Positions 47,703 to 58,658 of a DNA stretch of 64,000 nt are shown piece after piece. How positions within the stretch are numbered: the first letter of the stretch is position 1; each line of letters begins with the position of its first letter. This stretch comes from Prosopocoilus inquinatus. Lineage: Eukaryota > Arthropoda > Insecta > Coleoptera > Lucanidae. Location of the stretch: contig CM069872.1 of assembly GCA_036172665.1 (NCBI GenBank), positions 40,472,101 to 40,536,100 of the forward strand. The letters are read 5' to 3'. The notes beneath the pieces are model-generated. The model was not told the DNA's origin. It saw only the letters and a list, made by a program, of their open reading frames with translations, and made no database searches. Position numbers and translations under genes: made by a program.

Positions 47703-49059
47703 GGTGGGTGATGGGCAACCATTTTTCCCCATTTTAGTTTGTTTCTTGCTGTTTCCATCCAGTTCGTAATGCACATATTCCTTAAGTCTCTCTCCACTTG
47801 CTGTCTCAATCCTGTTCTTGGTCTTCTCCTTCCTCTATCGCTGATCGATCCTCCGTTTACTTCCTTTCGGACTATTGCTTCCTGATTTCTTCTCCAAATG
47901 TGTCTCATCCATCTTATTTTTTGAGCTTTGATTGTTTTAATTATCGTAGGATCGTCATATAATTCATACAATTCTTTATTACTCCTTCTGTACTATAATC
48001 CTTGTGCTTTCTGCCCTCCCCCCAAATATCGCTTTTAACATTTTCCTCTCCTAACTTTCCAAACTGCTTTCTGATGTTTGACTTTAATGCCCATGTTTCA
48101 CATTCCAAGGATACTGCTGACCTAATCAGTGTTTTATATATCCTTAGCTTTGCTTTCCTTGATACCAACTTGCATTTTAAAATATATGTTAAGTATTGCC
48201 GCACATGCTGATCCTCTTTCTGTTCTTTTACTGCCGTAAAAGTAAGAGAAAAAACAAACATGGCCCCCAAGTACTTAAATCTTTCTACTCTTTCGATTTC
48301 TACTGTTTATAGTTTTCTCTGTCATCAACCTCTCCTATCAGCTTGTTAATGTTAATAGTCCCTCTCGCCCTTGTAGCGTTCCCATTTTGGTATATTTCGT
48401 TTTGTTGCTCTGAACTGAAATCCTACTTTCTTTGCTTCTTCTAGAAACCGCTTAAAAGCTCCTGTAAGTATCTCTTTTGTCTGGACAAGTACAGCAATAT
48501 CATCGGCATACGCTTTCAGTATACGTAATATAACTTTTCTCGTTTGCATCTCACTCCTCCGCATAACCTGATCCAGCACAAAACTGAATAAGACAAAGGG
48601 TCAACTTGCCTTAAACCCCTCCTGATGAAGAAGATGGCAGGAAACAATTATTTTATTTGTCTGAAGAAAGAAGGTAGGAAGAAATGCGACAGCTACAGGG
48701 GAATTGCTTTACCCGATGTAGTATACGGCATACTGGCAGTTCTAATTAAGGAGAGGTCACAATAAAAATTGAGACAAACCGTAGGGGAATACCAAATAAG
48801 GTTTAGGATTGGGCGATCGGTAGTGGATCATATACATACATTAAGACACATGCAGGAAACGCCGAAAGAACATAGAATGAACTTGCATGCTATTCTTATA
48901 AGCTTTAATAAGGCATATGACAGCAGAAATAAAAGGAAACTGTATAAGATTTTATGAGAATGTAATATACCAAGCAAGATTATTTGCCTTGTTAAAATGA
49001 CACTGAACGACACCAGGTTTAACGTAAAAGTGGAAGAGTCCTTAACGGAAATCACAACT
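47700..49059 (-). mobile_element. RTE-like LINE with 5' inversion (twin-priming structure), decayed
   Basis: The minus strand 48,630-47,700 carries the 3' half of a reverse transcriptase ORF: GLRQVDPLSY (motif 4), VLDQVMRR, AYADDIAVL (catalytic YADD), SRKAKLRIYKTLIRS, CETWAL, QKIRWMRHIWR and RDLRNMCITNWMETARNKLK. The plus strand 48,630-49,059 carries the 5' half: KKEGRKKCDSYRGIAL, VGEYQIRFRIGRSVVDHIHT, FNKAYDS (catalytic D context) and VKMTLNDTRFNVKVEE. Protein-level order is continuous between the end of the inverted segment and the start of the sense segment. Several stops and frameshifts; inactive. Confidence 0.85.
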
Positions 49060-49250
49060 TGAATTTACCGCTTAATCTGGGGTTCCCCTACGGCTGCATG
49101 AGCAGGAAATTGGTTTCCCTGTGGTGGTAGTTGGGAAAAGTGTCTAAAATAGTTGATTTTTAAAGGTAAAGAGTAACCTCTTACGGTTGTCTCTTATGTG
49201 ATTAAAAAACACTTAGAAAATTTAAATTTGTACTATTCTCTACATTAATA

Positions 49251-50248
49251 TACCGGGTGGAAAATTTCAAACCCGAACATAGCAAAGTTGCATTGAGAAC
49301 TAAGTTTCTGTAGATTACTGCTCGCCATTTAAAGATACAAAAATTGTAATGGTATGAAAATAAAGAGAAAATTAAGGCCAATATTATCGTGTTAAAATTA
49401 TTTGTATTGCAGTAAAACTTTTCGAATGTAAATTAAATTTTCAAATTTCAAATGAAAAATATAGACGCCTTAGTATGTCAGATTTGAAGTTTGCAACTCA
49501 ATAACTAGAATTTTCTACAATAGGCTTCTGATTCAAAACAATTCAAAATAAAACTTCATTCATCCGTAAAACATACTGATGATGAAAAGTTTATGAATTA
49601 TTTATTTGCTCTCCTTGCTTCACAAAATACATTCCTATTTTCTCGTTAATTTTGAGAAAAAAAAATGATGGCAACTGAATTTGTGGAATTCATGTGGGAT
49701 TTCTGAAAATATTCTTTCAGTTTTATGTTATATTCTTGAACAGTGTATAGTCGTGTGAAACTTATTTAATTCTTGTACAATTGAAATTTAAAACTGATTT
49801 AGTATCAAGTTTAAATTTAATGATTGTTAGAATGAGAAATAGCAATATTTCTGTATGCTAAGACGCAGAATAGTTATCATTCTAATAAAGAAAGCATCGT
49901 TGTAACTTAAAACGACAAGAGTACCTGTTATTTAGCCCATATAATTATTCATAATCATAATACTTTTTACTTTTACGTGTAAATTATTTTCCGTTAACTG
50001 AAAAGAACTGACAGTTTCAAATCTGACATAGGCGACTAAATTTTTCATTTAAGATTTGAAAATTAAATTTTTATTCTGAATGTATTAATATTTAGGAATA
50101 ATTTTAACACCATAATATTGGCCTTAATTTTCTCTTTGCTTTCATACCATCACCATTTTTGTACCATTAAATGGCGAGCAGTAATCTACAGAAACGTAGT
50201 TTTCAATGCAAGTTTGCTATGTTCGGGTTTGAAACTTTCCACCCGGTA
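49251..50248. mobile_element. ~1-kb element with very long (~240-bp) TIRs
   Basis: Ends are TACCGGGTGGAAAATTTCAA and TTGAAACTTTCCACCCGGTA. Arms remain matched through CCCGAACATAGCAAA, TGTAGATTACTGCTCGCCAT, AGAGAAAATTAAGGCCAATA and, further in, ATGTCAGATTTGAA. TA at both ends fits a Tc1/mariner-like 2-bp target. The centre (~500 bp) has no recognisable coding. Superfamily not certain. Confidence 0.8.
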
Positions 50249-50358
50249 TGTACTTAACCTTAAGTATACATTACTTCATCAGGTATGTTCAGAAGTATTA
50301 TTTTCTATATTTTATAAAATGTTGTTCTTAAGTACAGACTGAGTCTGTGGCACTGTGT

Positions 50359-50552
50359 ACGGTAGCGGACAATAAAATCCGGGCAAGTGACTTTTTTATA
50401 AGTTTGTGATTTTATTAAGTATTATATGTTTATAGAATTTGACATTTCGTATTCTTTTATGCTTCGTCAGCAATATAACCGCCTCAAAGTAAACTTACTT
50501 CCCTGTGTAATCTGTGACTAACGTTACCAAAATATTGTCCGCTACCGTACCT
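50359..50552. mobile_element. MITE with ~18-bp TIRs
   Basis: GTACGGTAGCGGACAATA and TATTGTCCGCTACCGTAC are exact inverted termini of a roughly 194-bp non-coding segment; the terminal TA may be the target duplication. Confidence 0.7.
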
Positions 50553-50604
50553 ACTAACGGCGGTGTTAAAGTTTTGTGCCTGAATATTTTTCCTTTGGCT
50601 TTAG

Positions 50605-52611
50605 TTACCACGTAAACCAAAGCCAGGCAAAATTGGCACAACCACATCCGAAGCAAAGTCCAGAGCTGTTGATCTTGTCTTAAAAGAAAAATTTTCTTTA
50701 CGACGAGCAGCCGTACGTTGCGAAATCAAATTTCAAATTTTATAGAGATGTGTAAAGAAAGTACAAAATAATGAAGGTCTAGACGTTAGAATGGAACCAA
50801 ATTACGCTAACAGGCGAATATTTAAACAAGAAGAAAAGAAATGTTAGGCAATTATTTAGAAACTTGCAGTAAAATAGCCTATGGATTGACGACAGAGTGG
50901 ATATCAGAAAACTTGCGTATGAAATCGCTGTAGTGAACAAACTCTCTGTGCCACAATCTTGGAAGATATCCGACATGGCTGGAGAGGACTGGTTAAGAGC
51001 TTTTTTGAAACGTAGAAAGTCTTTAAGCATTAGAAAACCAGATGCCTGCAGTCTTTCAAGATTGACATCATTTAATAGCCACAACATACAATTTTTTTGG
51101 TAATTTGCAGAGTATTCTGGCTCGGTATCCTATCTTAACTGAGGGATCAAGAGTTTTTAATTTGGGCAAAACTAGCACCACTAACCATTGCACCCGGTGA
51201 GCTCGTCACCGTCTTGTGCAATTGTATCCGCTAAAATATTTCAAGCAGCACATGATTCAAGGGGCTCCTCCAATCACGTCAGGACTAGCAGCAACGAGTG
51301 GTTGGATGAATTCTGATATTTTCCTTTTGGTATTAGAACTAACTAAAGATAATTCTACTTTGCTCATTTACGATAATCACGAAAGTCATATTTCCGCTTA
51401 AATCGTTAATAAGGCAAGAGACTAAGAAGTTATAATTTTAATATTGCGACCACATTGTAGCAAATAAAAAGCAGCCCCTGGATGTTTGCCTACATGGTCC
51501 GTTCAAATCTTACTTTAATGCAGCTTGTCATACGTGGATGTTAAAAAATCCTGGAATTTCACTGATTATATATAATATTGCTGAATGCATGGGGGAAGCT
51601 CATGAAAAGGCTTTCACGCCAAGTAATATAATATCGGGAATTCGAAGAACAGGAATTTTTCCTTACAATCGTGATGTTTTCAGTGATTCAGATTTTTAAA
51701 CAAGCGCTGTAATTGATAGGCCAACACAAAACCTTGAAGATTCTGATCAGCCCAACGCGGTTTTGGATCAACCTAGCACAAGACATCAACTCCACCACGT
51801 AATCAAGATTTAATCGGAAAACTGTTCCATACAGAAGGAATATTTACTTGCCTAGAAGATATTAGAGGCCTGCGAAAAGCAAAAGCTAGAAAGCAGACGA
51901 GAGCGCTTAGGAAGAAAGGCAAAAACTCTGTAATGAAGACAAAACCAGAAAAATTATTGTTTGAAGAGAAGCAGAACAAAAGAAAAATAAATAAAAAAAC
52001 TCAGAGTAATTTGTCTGAATTAAGTGAACCAGCTAAACGAATAAAAAAAAGAAACAAATAATTGAAAGTGAAAGTGAAGCGAGGAAATCGAAGAAACACT
52101 CAATTGCCATGAGTAATGGTCGGAATTATATATTTTGTTCGGTTTATTTCGAACGAGGCGGCAACGAGCGCGTGCTCATTGACACGTTGCTGCAGTGTAA
52201 TACGTTTGCCGCCTCATTTGTATTTAATCGAACAAAATATATAATTCCTTTCCCTGGCCATAAGGATTCTGAATGGAAACTAGAAGAAAATTATTTGGAC
52301 ATCACTCTCCACCCAGACGCCGTCATACCGAATGGAACTTTGGTTTTAGTTAAATTTATGACACGAGTTCATTATGTAAGTAAAGTAATCAATGTCATAG
52401 AAAACCCAGATGAGTTTCACGTTTCATTTCATTTTTAGGAAAGAGCAATAAATCCGAAAAAGCTTTTCTATTTACAAATGTTGCCGATGTTTCGTTTATA
52501 AACAGATCCGATATTACAATGCTGTTACCACAACCACAACCGTCTTATACCAAGAGGCAAACGAACATATTTAAATTTGGTGTAAATTTTAGTGGACTAT
52601 ATATTTGTTAA
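50605..52611 (+). pseudogene. pogo/Tigger-like (DDE_1, jerky-type) transposase, decayed
   Basis: Recognisable in order across frameshifts: a psq-type HTH (SRAVDLVLKEKFSLRRAAVR, from about 50,650), a CENP-B-type HTH (EDWLRAFLKRRKSLSIRKPD, about 50,985), catalytic-domain start ILARYPILTEGSRVFNLGKT, PSGWM-like ATSGWMNSDIF, LLIYDNHESHIS (second Asp, about 51,370), QPLDVCLHGPFKSYF (third Asp, about 51,475) and AFTPSNIISGIRRTGIFPYN. A C-terminal part follows with VLVKF...HYVSKVI, then KFGVNFS. The first Asp position reads NLGK where the family has NLDE, and there are multiple stops, so it is dead. A 127-bp MITE sits within 52,122-52,248. Confidence 0.8.
52122..52248. mobile_element. 127-bp fold-back MITE inside the pogo-like transposase frame
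   Basis: GGAATTATATATTTTGTTCG with GAGGCGGCAACG on the left mirrors CGTTTGCCGCCTC and CGAACAAAATATATAATTCC on the right. The plus-strand frame 52,109-52,438 runs through it unbroken, so its first ~45 residues are MITE-derived. Confidence 0.7.
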
Positions 52612-52848
52612 GCAAATATGTTCAAAATGAGATATATCCTTTAAGTGACTTTGTAGAGGATGTGTGTCAGTTGAATTTATTTATCATTTATTTATAATTA
52701 CGTTATTGTCTTACTGTGTATCAACACAAGTCCTCGTTTTGACTCATTCATTCATTAAAACTTTCACAGAAATACTCCTTCCATATTAGTTTCATCCCCT
52801 CCAAGCATCCAATTAGGTTTCCATCCTTATCCTCAATAAAATTGTTTT

Positions 52849-53946
52849 TAGGTTGGTACGTGGGCTGCTGGAAAAATTTCTGGAAATGGTATGAAAAAAC
52901 GCGTTTGAAATTTGGTAAACGGTATCATTGTTTTTCGAAGTATTCGCCTTTGACGTCAATACATTTTTTCATACGCTCGAACCAATTTCTAAAGCACTTT
53001 TTCCACTCTAAAGACGGTACCTCAGAAACCGGTGTCCGGAATGTTTCAACCGCTGCTTCAGCCGAAGAAAATCGCTCACCATGCATTTTATTTTTGATAT
53101 TTGAGAACAAAAAGAAATCATTAGGTGATAAATCAGGTGAATATGGACAATGAGTCATTAATTCAACATTTTTATTGGACAAAAAATCAAGTGTTTTACG
53201 GGCTGAGAGAGAGCTGGCGTTGTCATGATGGAGAATAATTCGTCGATTTCGATTGTTTCTTCTTATTTGATCGATGACTTCCGGCAAACAAATTGTAGTA
53301 TACCAATCAGCATTCACGGTTTCTCGATCCTCTAAAGCCACGGTTGCTACATGTCCAGTTAAACCAAAGAAACAAGCAATCATTTGCTTCGCAGCACTGC
53401 GTGAACTTTTGTTGGTTTTGGTTCATTTTGAAATACCCAAACGGTAGATTGTTGTTTATTTTCTGGCTCGTAGGAATAGATCCACGTTTCGTCACCAGTA
53501 ATGATGTTATAAACTAAATTTGAACGACCTCCATTGAATTTCTTGAACATTTCTTCTCACCATTTGACACGACCCTGCCTTTGCGCTTCTGTTAAATTAT
53601 GTGGGATCCAACGACTGCAAAGCTTTCGTACGTTCACATGATCATGCAAAATCTGATGTATTGCTTTCATGTCAATGCGTAAGGATGCTTGAATCTCACG
53701 GTATGTCACATGTCGACCTCGCTCAAGCATTTCACGCACAGCATCTACATTAGTGGCAACAACAGATGTTGATGGACGACCTTCACGAAATTCGTCACTG
53801 AGAGAGGTACGTCCACGCTGGAATTCGGCAAACCAATTATAGACACTGCTCATTGATGGTGCTTCATCTCCAAAAGCCAAATGAAGCCGATCGAGGCATT
53901 GTTTCGGCGTTAGACCACATTTGAAATTGATTTTGGCTGTCACGGT
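52849..53946 (-). pseudogene. mariner (D34D) transposase, decayed
   Basis: Minus strand: HTH region GLTPKQCLDRLHLAFGDEAP, SLSDEFREGRPSTS and the WVPHNL-type WIPHNLTEAQ. Catalytic motifs TGDETWIYSY (about 53,490), HHDNAS and YSPDLSPNDFFLF are all kept, with 34 residues between the second and third Asp. An in-frame TGA follows VKW at about 53,558, and a frameshift lies near 53,385 between RSK and MIACFF. The ORF ends GEYFEKQ with stop at 52,925. A TTAGGTTGGTACG terminus at 52,848 is typical of mariner ends. The first ~15 residues are replaced by unrelated sequence. Confidence 0.85.
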
Positions 53947-54077
53947 AGATAACTCAGCTACTGTTAGAGATACAAAAAATGCTACAGATTGAAAGTTGTT
54001 CTATATTTAATTGTCTATTATTTGCCTTGACAATAAAAACAATTGAGCATCAAAAGTGTTAAATGTAGCAAATACAT

Positions 54078-54350
54078 TCAAAATTTTAAATGGAATATAC
54101 TCAATTTTATTACATTTTCTACAAGTGTAAAAAAATGTATAATGTAATGCGATGGACGACCTTCACGAAATTCGTCACTGAGAGAGGTACGTCCACGCTG
54201 GAATTCGGCAAACCAATTATAAACACTGCTCTTTGATGGTGCTTCATCTCCAAAAGCCAAATGAAGCCGATCGAGGCATTGTTTCGGCATTAGACCACAT
54301 TTGAAATCGTAGAAAATCATGGCACGAAAATGTTCACGCGAGATTTCCAT
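54078..54350 (-). pseudogene. Second, partial mariner N-terminus
   Basis: MEISREHFRAMIFYDFKCGL opens from ATG at 54,350 and continues to EFREGRPS at about 54,148, where mariner homology stops. Over about 170 bp it is nearly identical to 53,770-53,940 (about four mismatches by eye). It supplies exactly the N-terminus missing from the downstream copy. Confidence 0.8.
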
Positions 54351-54509
54351 GTTTACACAAAATTACTTTTTCTCAAATGCTGTACATACAAAACTAGTTC
54401 ACTTGGATAGGAACTGTCAATAGAATTATAGGCGAAAAACGTCAAATTTTTCAAATATGACAGTTGATAAACGCTATCAATTCTAGACCTACTAGATTCC
54501 AGAAAATTT

Positions 54510-54582
54510 ACTTAAAATACTGGCGTAATTGAATAAATACGCTCCTAAAGGGTCGAACACTTATTCTGAATGACCCTGTGTA
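54510..54582 (-). mobile_element. Right terminus of the TACAGGGTGATTCA TIR family
   Basis: ACACTTATTCTGAATGACCC(TGTGTA), preceded by AATACGCTCCTAAAGGGTCG, matches the right end of the 19,700-20,148 element. It lies about 230 bp 5' of the mariner start codon at 54,350 in the matching orientation, so it may be the 5' TIR of that mariner. Confidence 0.55.
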
Positions 54583-54589
54583 TTAGGGT

Positions 54590-55295
54590 GGTTCTTTTAA
54601 TTATACGTATCATTGTCATTATCATTCAGTAGTTGCGCCGGCATTTCTCAGCATGCACTAACCACTAACAACAAGTGTGCGTGTGTATACTCGTTACAAA
54701 TACAAGCAGTTTCCATGAAGCATAGTTGATTGCAATATTTTAGTTGATTATATCGTATTTACTTCAACAAAATCTAGTACATTAACTATCTCTGCGCAAA
54801 TTATGCTCCAGTCGAATAAAATTACGGATTTACATTGCATTGCGTTTCAACTTGGGGTTTCCGCCCTAACTACTTATTCTATTTCGTTTATTTTTTAATA
54901 AAGCTGGCTCGAGTTAAATATAAATGCCATTCTCTTTATATTTTCATTGGTCGGCGCGGCTCAACGTTAATGATTTACAAAGGAATGTTTTAGGTTCGTG
55001 CTCCGTGTTGTACTGAGGAATTCCGTTTCTCTAAAATTATAGTATGTCTCTGTGCAGTTTCATTAATGACAATGGCGTTTTTCAATCTGCTTTACGACTT
55101 TGAATGTGGAATTACTTGACTCTCTGACTGTATAATTAGAATCGCTGCTGCTTTTGACTTGAGAAGAAAGTTAGATCGGGTTTCGTCTGGATGTCGTTAC
55201 AACAAAGCGTGTAGCGAACCTAAATGCAGAATCTTTTTTTAAAAAAATTTACATTTCAGTGACCCCGTATTACAATAGATTTATTTTTTCATTGT
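54590..55295. other. No gene recognised
   Basis: AT-rich, no frame or repeat that I can support. Confidence 0.4.
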
Positions 55296-55299
55296 TTTT

Positions 55300-55512
55300 T
55301 TTTTATCTGTGATGATTACCCAACGAAGTCCAAAGTCATAGACTTGTCAAGATCTTAGGAGCGGAAGTGTATTTTGTGTGATCCATGGCTTCGTTACTTC
55401 CAAACCTCCTCGCCGTTGAACGGGAAGCCACACTGAAGGGTACCTGAAGTAAGTACCGTTCACCTCCAAGAAATATCTCGAGCGCTGTGCCACTTGGACA
55501 GTTCAGGCGCTT
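55300..55512 (-). mobile_element. tRNA-derived SINE, copy 3 (degraded)
   Basis: Minus strand CTGAACTGTCCAAGTGGCAC (A-box region) and a body with TACTTCAGGTACCCTTCAGT, then AACGGCGAGGAGGTTTGGAA and GTAACGAAGCCATG, matching copy 1 at 43.0 kb. The B-box segment is deleted. The 3' end is A-rich (AAAAAAAAACAATGAAAAAA). Confidence 0.65.
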
Positions 55513-55514
55513 TA

Positions 55515-56630
55515 AATATATATTTTCTGTAAATTTAATTATTTGCTGGTTATAATTATTTGCTTATTTAATTTAAGATTTCCCGTTTACTCTTTAAACT
55601 CTGTTACTTCAAATTATTTTAAATTAATAATTTAATTAGCAGGATGCGAAATGCGTTCGCAATTTAATCTTTCGAAAAAAATTGTGCTTTCGCATACACG
55701 AGCTTAAACAATCGTTCCAGCAGACCGAAAGGTGTAAATTCGCACGCGTCGTCACCTAATTTGATATGTAGTTGTTCATCTCTACGTGCACGTCTCTGTG
55801 AAAGTGGCTACAGAGCTTAGCGTTCCGGTTCGCGAAAGCGTGAATCCGACGAACTTGTCCGGACTCGTTCGCATTCATGACACGACGGAGATAATTTGAA
55901 TAAATAAATGTAAATTTTAACGCCGGACGAGGGCCGATAAACTTCCTTGTCGTATATCTTAACTTGCCGCTTTTCATTTTAATGTTGTCAAGAGGAAAAA
56001 ATGCGACGAACTTGTTTTGAGCTTTTCTTTGTACGGCGCGCCGCGCCATGCCGGAGCGAGCAGAACCCGGAACAATGATTCAGAGTTGATTCGCCTTCAT
56101 TTAACAAACCATGACTACCTCATTTATCCTGTGGGATATCCTCTCCTTCGAGGCACGTTTTAGACTCAGTTTCAGTGCGAAATTACTTTCGGGGAAATAA
56201 AATCAAATAATAAATGAACAAAACTAAAAACTGCATCGAATACAGAACGTGCTAGGACTTTTCGAAGTTATCCAAAAGATCACAGAATTTTCATTTAATT
56301 TTCAACGAAACTAAGGATATGCTTTAGTTATAATTTTAATATTTTAATTGCAGATGTTGCTAAAGATTATTATAAAGTTACAGTTACTATCCAATCTGTT
56401 GGTCTGTTTCGGTAACTACTGTTACAGGTTAACATTGGATCGAATGGTTTCAGCGCCGCCAGCAGCTGCAATGGGACAGTAGTGGGTCTCTCAAACCAAC
56501 GCGAAAATTTCGTAAAAGAGCGCCACTCAATTTTTTAGCAACCGCGAAAAAATGAAAAGAAAACGCGGCTACGTCCAAAACATATCAACATAAACTTTAT
56601 TTTAAAATACTGCTACGTTATTGGGTGCCA
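55515..56630. other. No gene recognised
   Basis: The 97-codon minus frame at 55,756-56,049 (MARRAVQRKAQNK...) is Lys/Arg/Asn-rich without a recognisable domain. Confidence 0.4.
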
Positions 56631-56635
56631 AAAAT

Positions 56636-58331
56636 TGTTACACGTTGGGATTCAATTGCATCAAATAAATAAACAACCGTAACATGTATTCATAGAGCGA
56701 GGCAGGGTAGTTCTTACCTGCGTACACGGGTCCAGTAGTTGATTTGTTGTCGTCACCAAGACACACACGTGTTACTAACGGCAGCTTTTTATAGTCGGAG
56801 AGGGCGTGGAATAAAAGAGGAAATCCACAAAAAACAAACAGGATATTTAACAATAATTAACCCGGAGGCGCCAACTGGAGGATACAGATCACGGTATTAA
56901 CTGTAATTCCAACCCAAAATTAACTCCAGTTTAAAAAGGCGGAATGTATCCAAGACAACAATTCAATGACAGAATAAAAACAATTTACGGCAAATAGCAA
57001 CAAATAAAACGTTAACGTTAAAGTTTGGTTCAAAGTTTTTCATTAATTCAACTTAAATATTTCAAAATACAAAATGGTTTGTACATTCGGAAATTTCCTG
57101 TCGTCTCACAATAACCCGTATAACAAAAAAAATCTCTTAACTAAATTGACTTAAACGTTAACAAAAGCAGTAAACTTACCATTGACAATTGTTATTGCAC
57201 AAAAATTAATTGGTGGCTTTAATAAAAAAAGAATTATATTGATTGAATTAAATTGTCTGACGCAAGGGTGAGGCATAAATCAGGCAACCAAAGTTGCCCT
57301 TAAGTTGAAGGACAAAAAAAGGTATCCTGCAAGGCGAGTCCGAATGTATGTTGCGACGATCAACCGAAGTGACGAGGAAAAAGGTGTAAACGGTTACCTT
57401 TTACAACAGAACCTACGGCGGTAGTCAACGATTCAATCCCGAAGCTCTTTCGAGAGTTCTCTTCGGAGTACGACACCAGCCTCTCGGAGGAAACACGAGG
57501 CGTGAACGATGTTCGATATTACGCTTCGAGTAGATAAACTTCCTTGTCGGGACGACCTGTTTGATACCCAGTGATTAATCAGATCAGGAAGTGTAATAGT
57601 ACTGTCGTAATCGGAAACGGGATACGACTTGTCTACAAGGGCAACAAAATTTTAAGTAAGATTTCAAAAAGGGAAGAAAAAAGAACTCCCCTTGTCAGTT
57701 TAAAACAGTACTGATTGACTGACCTTTCATAAGCGAAGAAGACAATTCGCTCTTGGGAAAAAAAGGTTACGTAAATCAAAATAGGTTAACACCTGTTAGC
57801 TTCTGCACGAGCAAACTCTAATGGACGTGTGCCCCTTACCAGAGAAAGTTTTACACTGAAATGAGGGCTAAATGAACGTGCGGATTCGAGAGAGAGTAAG
57901 TGCTGCCAATTGTCTAACAAAAATATTTACCACAAATACAGACGACTTTGACCGTAACAGAGTTGAAAATTGGTGGCAAGACTGAAGATGAAACACGACC
58001 ACGCGTTAAACAAGAAAATTACAGAGACGTTTTGGTTGAAAACTCGATGACACGGGTAAAATGGAGAGTATAACTTGCTCAGTAGAAGCAGCAAATATGT
58101 TACAAGCCAATTTAAGTAATCAAACAGCGACAGGTTTCCAAAAAGCAAAAATTCTGGTGGAATGTAGCAGCAAAAAAACTAGGAGAGAAGTGGACGGGTT
58201 TAGGTGACATAACGCGACCAGTGTCTTGCAGCTGAAGCAATCTCGACCAGTAACAAGACAAGAAAAATTGCATTCACAATACAAATCAACAATAGTCACA
58301 GCAAAGATTATAAATCGTAACAAACGTAACA
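56636..58331 (-). mobile_element. Repeat family R1, copy B: probable LTR of a minus-strand retroelement
   Basis: Colinear with 15,538-17,500. On the minus strand it is bounded by TGTTACG (58,325-58,331; another at 58,316) and GTGTAACA (ending 56,636), an inverted TGTTAC/GTAACA pair. Next inside lies ATTTTTGGCACCCAATAACG, which resembles a primer-binding site. CTATAAAAAGC (about 56,790) is a TATA-like box. Short hydrophobic minus frames (57,927-58,148; 56,638-56,853) are not conserved with copy A and are not called. No target duplication or second LTR was found. Confidence 0.4.
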
Positions 58332-58658
58332 ATAGTCAGAGGAAAAGTCACCAAAATGCACAAACAGGCAATAAAATTCACGGTCACAAAAATGTATATT
58401 ACGTACCCTCAATCTCCAATAAAGACAATTCGCAACCGAAAACTCTGTCTTTACATCAGTCTACGTTAAAATTGTCGAGAACCAAACATTTTAAGAGCCC
58501 TGAAGGGACTTAGTATTCAGAAGAGCATTTAAATCCTGGCTAGCCACGCAAGAAGTTCAATCTGAGCCCTATAAGTCACGGACTCAATTAAATTATTACC
58601 AAACATAAACAAAAGCACAGAAAAGAAAGGAGACGTCCGATCTTGTCTCTGACATGGG

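Noticed and set aside
50779..51087. 102-codon minus-strand frame
   Set aside because: Antisense shadow of the pogo-like transposase HTH region.
52842..53153. 103-codon plus-strand frame
   Set aside because: Antisense shadow of the mariner C-terminus.
58226..58513. 95-codon basic frame before the LTR at 58,659
   Set aside because: Low-complexity Lys/Asn/Gln/Ser-rich frame crossing the end of R1 copy B; no gag, pol or env motif.
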